Made by a program: the position numbers and the translations under genes | The notes under the pieces: generated by a model | Told to the model about the DNA's origin: nothing | The model's input: the letters and a program-made list of their open reading frames with translations, nothing else | Databases searched by the model: none | Shown here: in pieces, positions 23,531-32,724 of the stretch | Layout: each line of letters starts with the position of its first letter | Numbering within the stretch: the stretch's first letter is position 1 | Assembly: GCA_012960475.1 (NCBI GenBank) | Contig: DUBE01000011.1 | Coordinates: forward strand, 1 to 32,724 | Source of the DNA: Planctomycetota bacterium | GTDB taxonomy: Bacteria; Planctomycetota; UBA1135; GCA-002686595 | DNA: 32,724 nucleotides | Direction: 5' to 3'

Positions 23531-25024
23531 ATGAGCAGCGACGAACCCAAGCAGCCCACGGAACTGGGCACCCTGCGCGCGGACCTGGAGCAACTGGCCC
23601 AGAAGACCGGACGCGGCCTGGCGCGAGCGCGGGCCATGGACGCCCTGGGTCGCATCCTGCCCCGGGTCATGCGTGCCCTTTGGTTGCCCCCCTTCCTTGG
23701 TTTGGGGCTGGCTTTGGTGGGAGTGCCTCTGCCCCTGGGTTGGCTCCTGCTTGGCTTCGTCTTGGTGGTCTTGGTACTGGTTGCCTGGCCGATGCTGAAA
23801 CATCTCATTCGCCCGGTTGGCCGCGAGGAGGCCCTGGCGGTTGTGGACCAGCGTCTGGCCTTGTCCGGTCGCCTGCAGACTGCTGGGGGGTATCTCGACC
23901 ATGCCAGACGCACGCCGTTCGTCGTGGCGGCCCTGGAGGACGCTTGTCCTTGGGTGCGCGGTGCCCAAGCTGTGGACCTTGCACACCCGGTGCAGCCCCT
24001 CGTTCACGCCCGTTTGGCGGCCCATGGTGGCCGCGCTTTGCTTTTGTTCCTGGTCATGTTGATCATGAGTCCCGGACCTGTGCAGGAACTGGCCCAGGAT
24101 GCTTTGAAGGACATGAAGGAGTTCTTCGGCGTGGAGGAGCCCGCACCCAGGACCGATCTGGCCCAGGTCTCCGGGGACGCGCCTGCGGTCGCCCAGCTGG
24201 ACGAGCAGGAACCCAAGCAAGCCAAGGCTGCAGAAGCCGGAGCACCGGCCACCGATCAAGGTGGCGAGTTGAGTGAACAGGAGAAGGAGTCAAAGGGCAG
24301 TACTGGTCAGGGTCGTTCGGCGGAGGCCAACTCGGCTTCCACCGATTCCAGCGCCCGGGGCGCTCCCTCGGATCAGGCGCAGCCCTCCAAGGAACCGGAC
24401 AAGCGGCCCAAGAAGGGCAAGCGTCAAGAGGCCAAGCCCAGGCGCAAGGAGAAGACGCGCACACGCAAGACTCCTGAAATGTCTGCCACAACAACCGGTT
24501 CTGGCGCGTCCAAGGGTTCCGGCCGCAATCCAACTGCATCGCCTTGGTCCAGTCCCGAGCAGGCACCGGTGCCCGATGATTCTGAGATCGACGAGGACGA
24601 GGAGATCGACGACGATGATGAGGAGCAGGAGTCCCGCGGCGGCGTGCAGCCCTCCATGCGGGATCGTCGCCCTCCCGTATCCCGTGACCTGCGCATCGGT
24701 TTTGGCAATCGACCGAACCCCGACGCCAATGGCCGTGGGGGACCGAGCCAGCAGAAGAAGTCCAGGGGGGTGGCCAGCCTTGTGCTCGGTGTGCCGATCC
24801 CCGACCGCGTCAAGGGTCGACCCGGTCCAGGGCGTACCAAGGTGACCCAGGAACGCGTGCGACCCGAAGCCGAGCAAGCCCAGCCCCAAGCAGCGCGCGC
24901 AGGCAGTCCCCGTGCGCAACCCGAAGGACACCTGCCCGAGTTGGATCTCGATCCTTGGCTGCGGGGCATGGTCCGCGACTACTTTCGTCGACTCCGCGAG
25001 GTGTCGAAATCAAGCTCCCAATGA
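23531..25024 (+). CDS. Membrane protein with long charged disordered linker (Bat operon)
   Basis: This 497-residue protein has two adjacent membrane helices at about residues 43-87 and a third near 165-185. Between them lies a helical part with REEALAVVDQRLALSGRLQTA, resembling the large membrane proteins found beside moxR genes (DUF4175-like). After residue 190 comes about 250 residues of low complexity: Lys/Arg/Gln/Glu-rich, then a pure acidic run (DDSEIDEDEEIDDDDEEQE), then a basic, Pro-rich part. The conserved-looking end LDPWLRGMVRDYFRRLREV is typical of such proteins. The ATG at 23531 follows the upstream stop by 10 bp. Function is unknown; it probably works with the MoxR/VWA proteins. 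Confidence 0.75.
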   Translation: MSSDEPKQPTELGTLRADLEQLAQKTGRGLARARAMDALGRILPRVMRALWLPPFLGLGLALVGVPLPLGWLLLGFVLVVLVLVAWPMLKHLIRPVGREEALAVVDQRLALSGRLQTAGGYLDHARRTPFVVAALEDACPWVRGAQAVDLAHPVQPLVHARLAAHGGRALLLFLVMLIMSPGPVQELAQDALKDMKEFFGVEEPAPRTDLAQVSGDAPAVAQLDEQEPKQAKAAEAGAPATDQGGELSEQEKESKGSTGQGRSAEANSASTDSSARGAPSDQAQPSKEPDKRPKKGKRQEAKPRRKEKTRTRKTPEMSATTTGSGASKGSGRNPTASPWSSPEQAPVPDDSEIDEDEEIDDDDEEQESRGGVQPSMRDRRPPVSRDLRIGFGNRPNPDANGRGGPSQQKKSRGVASLVLGVPIPDRVKGRPGPGRTKVTQERVRPEAEQAQPQAARAGSPRAQPEGHLPELDLDPWLRGMVRDYFRRLREVSKSSSQ

Positions 25025-25097
25025 ATTCAGACTTTTGGAGCCCGTATCCCAAGAACACGCACCGTCCATTTCGGTGAAGGAAACCACCCAAGACACA

Positions 25098-26114
<1,017 letters not shown>

Positions 26115-26129
26115 TCGGATCAATTCCTG

Positions 26130-27023
26130 ATGTCGATTCTGGCACGCAGCGAACTGGTGGACCCCCAGCTCTTTGACGCAGCGCGACGCTTGCACCTGAG
26201 TGCTCGCCGCGTGGCTCCCCAGGGGCGTTTTGCGGATCAGCGATCCCGGGATCGGGGTATGGGATTGGAGTTCGAGGATCATCGGCCCTACACACCGGGG
26301 GATGATCTGCGGGCAGTGGATTGGCATCTCGAGCGCCGACTGGGACGCCTCTTTGTTCGCCTCTTTGAACAGCAGGAGGACCTGCCCCTTTACCTCCTGC
26401 CGGATGTTTCCCGGAGTCAGTTCCTGGAGGATCCGCCCAGGGGCCGCGCAGGCTTGAGGGCCACGGTATTGCTGGCGGCGGCTTCGCTCTTTCAGCATGA
26501 CACGGTGGGGGTCTTTCCCTTCGCCGAGGACCTGAGCATCCTTGCCCGGCCAGCCTCCGGACGCAACCGGGCGGTGGCTCTTGCTTCGCGTCTGGCAGCT
26601 CTCGAAGCGGGCGGTGCCACTGACATCCCCAAAGCCATCGCGCGCTTGTCCGCACTGCGCTTGCGCCGGGGTCTGGTGGTGCTGGTCAGCGACCTGTTCG
26701 ATCCCCAGGGAATCAAAGCGGTGACCGAGGCCCTCGGTCGTTTGCGTCATCGGCTCTTGGTCGTGCAACTGACCCGGCCCGTGGATGCGGACCCGGGTCT
26801 GGCCGGGGATCTGCGGCTGGTGGACTGCGAGAGCGGAGCCATGGAAGATGTGTCCATCACTCCGGCGGTGCAGGAGCGTTATCGGCAGGCCTATGGGGCC
26901 TTTGAAACCCACATCACTGACTTTTGCCACGAGCGAGGTATCGGGCGTATCCGACTCGATTGCGATCAGGATGTGGTGCCCCAACTCGCAAGGGTCTTTC
27001 ATCCAGGGGGCTTTGAAGCATGA
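26130..27023 (+). CDS. DUF58 protein (VWA-like, MoxR partner)
   Basis: This 297-residue protein has the DUF58 hallmark YTPGDDLRAVDWHLERRLGR (from residue 54) followed by FVRLFEQQEDLP. A MIDAS-type motif D92-V-S-R-S lies at the start of a VWA-like fold, and LVVLVSDLFDP is a later strand. DUF58 genes regularly follow moxR, and the product is taken to be a metal-binding partner of the ATPase. The gene starts 15 bp after moxR and overlaps the next gene by 4 bp (ATGA at 27020-27023). Confidence 0.93.
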   Translation: MSILARSELVDPQLFDAARRLHLSARRVAPQGRFADQRSRDRGMGLEFEDHRPYTPGDDLRAVDWHLERRLGRLFVRLFEQQEDLPLYLLPDVSRSQFLEDPPRGRAGLRATVLLAAASLFQHDTVGVFPFAEDLSILARPASGRNRAVALASRLAALEAGGATDIPKAIARLSALRLRRGLVVLVSDLFDPQGIKAVTEALGRLRHRLLVVQLTRPVDADPGLAGDLRLVDCESGAMEDVSITPAVQERYRQAYGAFETHITDFCHERGIGRIRLDCDQDVVPQLARVFHPGGFEA

Positions 27024-28678
27024 GTCTGGCTCAGTTCTCTCCCTTTGCCCTGATCAGTGGTCTGCTCGCCCTGGCCGCAGGACTCTATGCCCTGCAGCGC
27101 TTGCGCGTGCGCCACTCCCGGGTGCAGGTTGTGACCACCCTGTTTTGGAAACAGGTGGCCCAGGACACCCATGCGAGAGAGTTGACCCAGCGCTTTCGGC
27201 ACCTCTGGGCCTACCTCTTGTTGCTGCTGGTGAGCGCTTTGCTCTGGTTCGTGGTGGGAGGCTTGCGTTCCGATAGCCAGCCAGAGCAAGGGAGGCTCCT
27301 GTTGCTCGACAGATCCGCCGGGGCTTTGGTGGGAGACCACTGGCCCGCCTGGAAACGACTGCTGCGCGAACAATTCCTGGCAGGGGATTCGGACGCAACC
27401 ACAGTGATGGTCTGCGGTGCCGCTCCGCGTCCCTTGACTGTCCCCGGGGACAGCGTGGTCATGCTCGACGAACGGCTTGGGATCTTGGAACCCGAACTCT
27501 CCGCACCTTCGGTGGAGCAGGCCCTCTTGAGCGTCCTGCGCACCAAGAATAATCTGCGCCCCCTGGAGGTGGTCATTGTCGGGCAAGCGCCCTTGAGTCA
27601 GCGGGTGTTTGATCTCCTGCCTGAAGAGGTGCAGCTTTTTCGGGTGGGTCTTTCCAGCGCGGGAACTCCCACGGCGCTGCTGTCCCTGGGAGTCAGTCCC
27701 GCGATTTCCGGAGTCTGGGAGCGCGTGGACATGAGCGTTGGGGTGCGCGGGAACCAGGCTCCGATCCTGCAGATGGCCGGCAGCGAGATCGAGCCCGATG
27801 AAACCGCTGCGGGGGGGCGCTACTTCTTCCGTGATCTGCCTGCGGGAGGAGCGGAATTCGAGCTGCAGTTGCCCAATGCCAAGCCGCCTTTTGATCGAGC
27901 AAGGGGTCGCCTGCCCCAGCGCCAACCTCTGGCGGTCTTGCTTGATCCGGCTCTGGAGCCGATTTTTGGAGCAGTTCTGGCTGCTCACCCAGGGGTGCGC
28001 ATTGTCACTGACGGAGCCGCCGATCTGGTGATCCGCCGTGGCACGAGTTCCCTGGGCGCGGACCTGCCGGCCCTTGAGCTGATCGCCAGCGGCCAGCAGC
28101 CCCAAGCAATCAGCGTGGGGGACCCAGGGGCGGAAAGTGAGTCCGGCGAACTGGCTCTGCGAGCGGTGTTGGGGGAACTTGGGCTTGACCAACTCGACGG
28201 CACGGGCCTCGCCACCTCCCTCGGTCGCACCCTGGAAGTGACTTACAACTCCGAGCCCGTCCGGCGCCTGGGGATCTGGCTTGATCTGTTCGAGATCGAA
28301 GGGTCCCCTCTGCAGTCTTCGCGTTCTTTTCCGGTGTTCGTGGGCCGAGTTCTCGCCTGGTTGGCGGACTCTCCGGATTGGGTGCACACCTGGAGCGCCG
28401 GGATTCCGGTGCCGGGCCTGAATTGGATCGGTGCGGGTAGCCAGACCCTTGCGGGTGCTGGGGAAGATCTTGCTCCTCTAGTGGCTGGCCAGATTTTGAG
28501 CGCCAACGGACCTCGGCAGGTGGCTGTCTTCGCGCCTCAGGACTTGACTCCTGCTGTGCTGCCTGCGCCCAAGCATGCTGGGGATGGCGATTGGAACCTG
28601 GGCACCTGGATCTTGTTGGCGGCCTTGGCATTGTTGCTCCTGGAAGGCCGTCTTGTGCGTCTGGGGAGGATGCCTTGA
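27020..28678 (+). CDS. BatA-like membrane protein with degenerate VWA domain
   Basis: This 552-residue protein begins with the BatA-type N terminus: a membrane helix at about residues 7-25, a cytoplasmic segment with VVTTLFWKQVAQ, and a second helix at 62-80. A third helix lies near the C terminus (about 526-546). The domain after helix 2 looks like VWA but has DRSAG in place of the metal-binding DxSxS motif, so it probably does not bind metal. It overlaps the genes on both sides (4 bp upstream, 1 bp downstream), indicating tight coupling. Confidence 0.8.
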   Translation: MSLAQFSPFALISGLLALAAGLYALQRLRVRHSRVQVVTTLFWKQVAQDTHARELTQRFRHLWAYLLLLLVSALLWFVVGGLRSDSQPEQGRLLLLDRSAGALVGDHWPAWKRLLREQFLAGDSDATTVMVCGAAPRPLTVPGDSVVMLDERLGILEPELSAPSVEQALLSVLRTKNNLRPLEVVIVGQAPLSQRVFDLLPEEVQLFRVGLSSAGTPTALLSLGVSPAISGVWERVDMSVGVRGNQAPILQMAGSEIEPDETAAGGRYFFRDLPAGGAEFELQLPNAKPPFDRARGRLPQRQPLAVLLDPALEPIFGAVLAAHPGVRIVTDGAADLVIRRGTSSLGADLPALELIASGQQPQAISVGDPGAESESGELALRAVLGELGLDQLDGTGLATSLGRTLEVTYNSEPVRRLGIWLDLFEIEGSPLQSSRSFPVFVGRVLAWLADSPDWVHTWSAGIPVPGLNWIGAGSQTLAGAGEDLAPLVAGQILSANGPRQVAVFAPQDLTPAVLPAPKHAGDGDWNLGTWILLAALALLLLEGRLVRLGRMP

Positions 28679-31134
28679 TGCTTGCTCCGGGCTTCTTGTT
28701 CCTGCTGCCCCTGGTGGGGCTTGTCCTTTGGCAGGGGGCGCACAGCGTTCCCCGTACCGAGCGTGTGATTCGGGCGATTTGCCTTGGCTGTTTGATCTTT
28801 GCCCTCACCCGGCCGGTGGTCTCGGGCAGTGAAGAGCGCACTCATCAGGTGTTGGTCCTGGATCATCGCGCCGGCCCCGAAGTGGCAGTCAAGGCCCAGG
28901 GTCTCTTGGCAGCATTGGATCGCGATGATCGGCGGGTATTGATTGAAGTGGGGGGGCCTCTGGGGGAAGAGGCTCTTGGAGATCATCCTGCGGAGCGCCT
29001 GCGCGCTACTTCTCTGGCCGATGCTCTTCGGATGGCCGCTGCTGGGATTCCCCATGGGGCCCGGGGTGCGGTGACCTTGGTGGGGGACGGGCTGGAGCAA
29101 TCAGGTTCCGCGTCAAATGGTCTGCTGGATCTCCAGCGCCGGGGCTTGCCCCTGCACATCTGGTCCGTGGGCAGTTCGCTGAGTCACGTGCGCCCTGTGG
29201 CTCATCAGGTGGAATCCTTGCTGCGCGTGGGGGCCACCGGCCACCTGCGAGTGACCCTGGCGGGGGATGGGGGCAGCACCCTGGTGCGACTTGTGCAGGG
29301 GGAGCAGGAGTGGGCTCGCGTGACGGTGCCGGAGGTGTCGGGTCGGGCCCAGTGCCTTTTGAGTTTCGAGCCAAATCAAGGTGGTTTCGAAGAATTGGAA
29401 CTGCTCGTGGAGTGCGAAGGCCAGGTTGTCGTCAGCGAACACTTGACCCTGGCTGTGCAGGATCCCCTGCGCGTGCTGGCCCTCACGGGCCGTACTGAGG
29501 GTTCCGGAAAGGCCCTGGCGGGTATCGTTGGCGGTGGCTTCCAGATTATCGAGAGGGGGGGCGACCCTTCGGCCTCGCAAGATCCCTTACCCGATCCCGG
29601 GGACTTTGATCTGGTACTGGTGGATGACCGGCCCGCGAGTCAGTTGCCTGCCGAATTTCAAGCGCGGCTGGTACAGGCGGTGCAGCAACAGGGCACGGGT
29701 CTTTTTGCGTCTGGAGGGGAGGCGGCTTATGGTCCCGGCGGTTGGCACGAGTCTCCGCTGGCCTCGATTCTGCCTGTGGAGTCGGTGCAGAAGGAAGAGA
29801 AGCGTGATCCCTCGGTGAGCCTGGTGATCATCATCGACACCTCGGGCTCAATGGGGGGCAACCGGGTGCAGTTGGCCAAGGAGGTCTCGCGGCTGGCGCT
29901 CAAGCGTCTTCTGCCCCATGACAAGGTGGGCATCGTCGAGTTCTACGGGGCCAAGCGCTGGGCCGCGCCCCTGCAACCCGCATCCAACCGTATCGAATTG
30001 GAGCGCGCCCTGAACCGTATGCAAGCAGGCGGTGGCACGGTGATCCTGCCTGCCATTGAAGAAGCCTGGTATGGACTCAAGAATGTCAGCACGCGCTACA
30101 AGCACGTGGTCATCCTGACCGACGGAGGTGTGGAGTCCGGTGCCTTCGAGCCTTTGCTGCGGGCCATGGCCGGGGACGGAATTACCATCTCCACGGTCTT
30201 GATCGCTGGTGCGGCCCATTCGGAGTTCTTGGTCAATATTGCCAACTGGGGCAAGGGGCGTTTCTACGGGGTGCCCAACCGCTTCAACCTGCCGGAGATC
30301 CTGCTCAAGCAACCGGCCAGCGCAAAACTTCCTGCCTGGCGTCCAGTCGTGACCCCGGTCAGCGCCGTTGGCGGTCCCCGTTGGTGGGGCGATCAACCCT
30401 CTGATTCGGTGCCCGATCTTGCGGGGCATGTGGAAACCCGTCTGCGCAAGGGAGCCGAAGAAGTGCTGACTACGGGCGATGGTCATCGTCCGATACTCGC
30501 TTCCTGGCGACATGGGTTGGGTCGTGTGACCGCCATGACCAGTGAATTGACGGGTCCTGGTTGCGGGGACTGGGAGAATTGGGATGGGCGCGGCGCGTTC
30601 TTGGCTCGGGCGCTGCGGCGCACCGCTGATGATCTGGGAGGATCTCTGCGCTTCGAGCTGGACCGCCGGGGGGCCCAGTTGACCGTGCGCGCCCGCCGCC
30701 GGGACGGCAGCAAGGCCTTGCCCCGAGCCGAGGTCGCCGGCCGCGAGTTGCAGTTCACCGAAGAGGCTCCGGGTTGGTTCCTGGCCACGGATTGGCTTGC
30801 GCCCAAGGAGATCGAAGGGGACCTGCAGGTGACAGCCAGCAGTTTCTATTCTGGGGGAACTGTTGGTGAGAGCATGCGCCTTGTCTTGGATGCCCCGCGC
30901 CCGCGGGATCTCACTGATCCCGATAGCTCCTGGGATCTGCCTGCCCTCAGCGCGCGCTGCGGAGGGACCATTCTGGGCAGTTTCCGTCGGCCGCCCGTGG
31001 GAGGGCCGCAGGATCCTGTGGGAGTTGCGGAACTGCGTCCCCTCTTGGCCTTGCTGGCCCTGTTGACTTTCCTGTTTGGCATCTGGAACCGCCGTCGACC
31101 ATCAACAACCAGTCATCCTGAGGGAGGCGTCTGA
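28678..31134 (+). CDS. Large membrane VWA-domain protein with glutamine-amidotransferase-like domain
   Basis: This 818-residue protein has two N-terminal membrane helices (within residues 1-50). A degenerate first VWA-like domain follows (LVLDHRAG in the MIDAS position), then a beta domain, then a class I glutamine-amidotransferase-like segment with FASGGEAAYGPGGWHESPLA. An intact VWA domain starts near 379 with D387-T-S-G-S391 and VVILTDGGVESG. After further beta domains there is a C-terminal helix (LLALLALLTFLFGIW). Proteins of this build are common in moxR/bat loci. The start ATG overlaps the upstream stop by 1 bp. Confidence 0.88.
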   Translation: MLAPGFLFLLPLVGLVLWQGAHSVPRTERVIRAICLGCLIFALTRPVVSGSEERTHQVLVLDHRAGPEVAVKAQGLLAALDRDDRRVLIEVGGPLGEEALGDHPAERLRATSLADALRMAAAGIPHGARGAVTLVGDGLEQSGSASNGLLDLQRRGLPLHIWSVGSSLSHVRPVAHQVESLLRVGATGHLRVTLAGDGGSTLVRLVQGEQEWARVTVPEVSGRAQCLLSFEPNQGGFEELELLVECEGQVVVSEHLTLAVQDPLRVLALTGRTEGSGKALAGIVGGGFQIIERGGDPSASQDPLPDPGDFDLVLVDDRPASQLPAEFQARLVQAVQQQGTGLFASGGEAAYGPGGWHESPLASILPVESVQKEEKRDPSVSLVIIIDTSGSMGGNRVQLAKEVSRLALKRLLPHDKVGIVEFYGAKRWAAPLQPASNRIELERALNRMQAGGGTVILPAIEEAWYGLKNVSTRYKHVVILTDGGVESGAFEPLLRAMAGDGITISTVLIAGAAHSEFLVNIANWGKGRFYGVPNRFNLPEILLKQPASAKLPAWRPVVTPVSAVGGPRWWGDQPSDSVPDLAGHVETRLRKGAEEVLTTGDGHRPILASWRHGLGRVTAMTSELTGPGCGDWENWDGRGAFLARALRRTADDLGGSLRFELDRRGAQLTVRARRRDGSKALPRAEVAGRELQFTEEAPGWFLATDWLAPKEIEGDLQVTASSFYSGGTVGESMRLVLDAPRPRDLTDPDSSWDLPALSARCGGTILGSFRRPPVGGPQDPVGVAELRPLLALLALLTFLFGIWNRRRPSTTSHPEGGV

Positions 31135-31135
31135 A

Positions 31136-32724
31136 GTGAAAGACAAGATTGCATTTCTGATCAGTCTGTTGCTGCTGCTGCCTGTGCTGCGGGCTCAGGA
31201 GGAAACTCCCGCGGAGCCGTATTTTGATGTGGACTCTCTTGAAACGGCCCTGACGGAGCCCGACCGGGAGAGCGCAGCAAGCCTTTTCAGCACATGTGTT
31301 GCCGAGCATGGCGAGATCGGTCCCTTGGTTGCATGCCTCGATCAAGTTGCGGCGAGCGCGGCGGAGAAACCCGAGCGCCTGGCCGCGGCGAACCTGCTCA
31401 AAGGCTATGCCCTCTGGCAGTTTGGGGACATGAAGGCCGCCGGGGAGGCCTTCGAACAGGCGCAGGCCGCGACTCCCGCAGGTCTGGAAGCGCGCCTTGC
31501 CCGGGCAACCATCCTCGATTCCCTGGGTCAGGCCAAGGACGCTCTTGAGGCTTACGAAGCTCTGCTGCCTGAACTCTTGGGCAGCCCACAAGAGTTGTCG
31601 GTGCGCATGACTGTGGCCCTCTTGGCCTTGGAGGAGGGGGGTGAAGAGCGCAAGAACGCTCTGGCTGAGTGCGCTGCCGGTCTCTCCGCCGGGGAGCGCA
31701 ACCGAGCGGCTGTGGTATTGGCTTTGCTCGATCGTCCGGCGGACGCCCTGGCCCTCTTTGAGCCCCGGGAAAAACCAAAAGATAGGGTGCGCGATCTCTT
31801 ACGCATGGCGGGCTGGGCCTTGCAGTCCGAGCAGTTCGCTATTGCCGCGACCCATGCTTGGGAGGCTTCGTTTCTGGCGCCCATGGCCCGGGATCGTTGG
31901 CAGGCTCTGGCACTCGTTACCGAGGCGCGCATTGCGGAGGACACACTGGGCGGGCTGCTTGAGTGGTTCGTCGATCGTCAAGACCTCACGCCCCAACATC
32001 AACAGGTTTGGACCGATGTGTTGCGCCAGACCGGCAACTACGACCTTGCCATCGCGCGATTCGAAAACAGCAGCGGTCAGGATCTGAGTCCCGAGGCTCG
32101 TCTGGAGTTGCTCGAACTCTATCGGGAAGCGGGGCGCGAACCCCAGATGCTGGCGGCCTATGGTGATCTGATCGAGGCCGAGCGCATGCGGGTTCTGTGG
32201 CGCGCGGGATTGTCACGAGTCCTCCTGGAAAAGGGCGATGCCGCCGGAGCCCTGGAGGTTTGGGAGGGCTTTGCTGAAGGCGCTGCAGCACCGCGCCTGA
32301 TGGAAGGAGCTCAGGCCCTGGCGGGCTTGGGATTGGTGGATCTGGCTCGGGAATGGGGTCTTCGCTGCGAAGAGGACCCGCGTACTCAAGTAGCGGCTCA
32401 GTTGTTCTTGTTCGCTTTAGAAAGGGACGGGGGACGGGTGGCGCAGGCCTTGGAAGTTCTGCAGCGCATGGAGGAGGGGACGGACCCCGGTTCTCCTGCC
32501 CGCATGGAATTATCCGAAGCGTTCGAACAAGTGGGGGCTTTGGAAGACGCGGTGCGCGTGCTGGAATCGGTCAAGGCCACTCGCCCCGAAGGGGAGGCTG
32601 GCGAAGACCTGGAGATGCGTCTGGCCTGGCTCTACAGCGAAGTCGAGCAGGAAGAAAAGGCCCTTGAGGCCTGGCGCGAGCTTTGGTTGCGGATCGAAGC
32701 CCTTTCTCGCAGGCGTTATGTGGA
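31136..32724 (+). CDS. Secreted TPR-repeat protein (partial, runs off the window)
   Basis: The reading frame opens at a GTG (31136), just after the upstream stop and 8 nt after a good Shine-Dalgarno (AGGGAGG, 31121-31127), and stays open for 529 codons to the end of the window. The product has a signal peptide (KIAFLISLLLLLPVLRA, cleavage near residue 20) and then helical TPR-like repeats, for example AANLLKGYALWQFGDMKAAG and LEARLARATILDSLGQAKDA. A secreted or periplasmic TPR protein closing a bat operon resembles BatE or related scaffold proteins. The C terminus is missing. Confidence 0.88.
   Translation, partial: MKDKIAFLISLLLLLPVLRAQEETPAEPYFDVDSLETALTEPDRESAASLFSTCVAEHGEIGPLVACLDQVAASAAEKPERLAAANLLKGYALWQFGDMKAAGEAFEQAQAATPAGLEARLARATILDSLGQAKDALEAYEALLPELLGSPQELSVRMTVALLALEEGGEERKNALAECAAGLSAGERNRAAVVLALLDRPADALALFEPREKPKDRVRDLLRMAGWALQSEQFAIAATHAWEASFLAPMARDRWQALALVTEARIAEDTLGGLLEWFVDRQDLTPQHQQVWTDVLRQTGNYDLAIARFENSSGQDLSPEARLELLELYREAGREPQMLAAYGDLIEAERMRVLWRAGLSRVLLEKGDAAGALEVWEGFAEGAAAPRLMEGAQALAGLGLVDLAREWGLRCEEDPRTQVAAQLFLFALERDGGRVAQALEVLQRMEEGTDPGSPARMELSEAFEQVGALEDAVRVLESVKATRPEGEAGEDLEMRLAWLYSEVEQEEKALEAWRELWLRIEALSRRRYV

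Overview
The window is GC-rich, densely coded chromosomal DNA from a Gram-negative-type bacterium (lipoproteins, a predicted outer-membrane barrel, many secreted proteins). I think a Planctomycetota lineage is most likely. The 606-residue secreted protein at 11198-13018 ends in a domain I associate with that phylum, and the long MoxR/DUF58/BatA-like/VWA/TPR operon with an extra secreted Trx-like protein fits. This assignment comes from recalled family patterns, not from a search. No rRNA, tRNA, CRISPR array, IS element or phage gene was seen, and no gene-free stretch exceeds about 300 bases.

Layout. (1) 1-1980, + strand: a strong terminator from a gene left of the window, then two tandem paralogues of a small molybdopterin-oxidoreductase-like domain and a PAP2-family membrane phosphatase/transferase. 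(2) 1994-4235, - strand: ettA (ABC-F translation factor) overlapping a NUDIX hydrolase gene. (3) 4393-10392: an amino-acid catabolic block. An ALDH7 (alpha-aminoadipic semialdehyde dehydrogenase) gene on + converges with a tight four-gene - strand operon: a lysine-2,3-aminomutase-family radical SAM enzyme, both subunits of a PcaI/PcaJ-like 3-oxoacid CoA-transferase, and a GSA-type class III aminotransferase. (4) 10484-15587, - strand: three envelope genes (lipoprotein barrel, propeller-like secreted protein, large lipoprotein). (5) 15747-19801: boxB and boxC of aerobic benzoyl-CoA epoxidation, divergent from a BoxR/BzdR-type regulator (XRE HTH fused to a shikimate-kinase-like domain), with a perfect inverted repeat between them. 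(6) 19909-21063: a secreted protein with two Asp-rich loops whose frame continues 39 codons beyond an in-frame UGA. (7) 21175-32724, + strand: a Bat/aerotolerance-type operon whose last TPR gene runs off the window.

Most interesting reading: region 3 encodes a coherent but, to my knowledge, undescribed route. ALDH7 would make 2-aminoadipate. The aminomutase relative has Arg where lysine 2,3-aminomutase has the Asp that binds the substrate's epsilon-amino group, and it also lacks the second Asp, so an acidic substrate such as 2-aminoadipate is plausible. Its product, 3-aminoadipate, would be transaminated by a beta-aminotransferase to 3-oxoadipate and activated by the PcaIJ-like transferase to 3-oxoadipyl-CoA, which a thiolase splits into succinyl-CoA and acetyl-CoA. 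The neighbouring box pathway also ends at 3-oxoadipyl-CoA. The more conventional alternative is a beta-lysine pathway. The sequence supports the enzyme families well; the substrate is inference.
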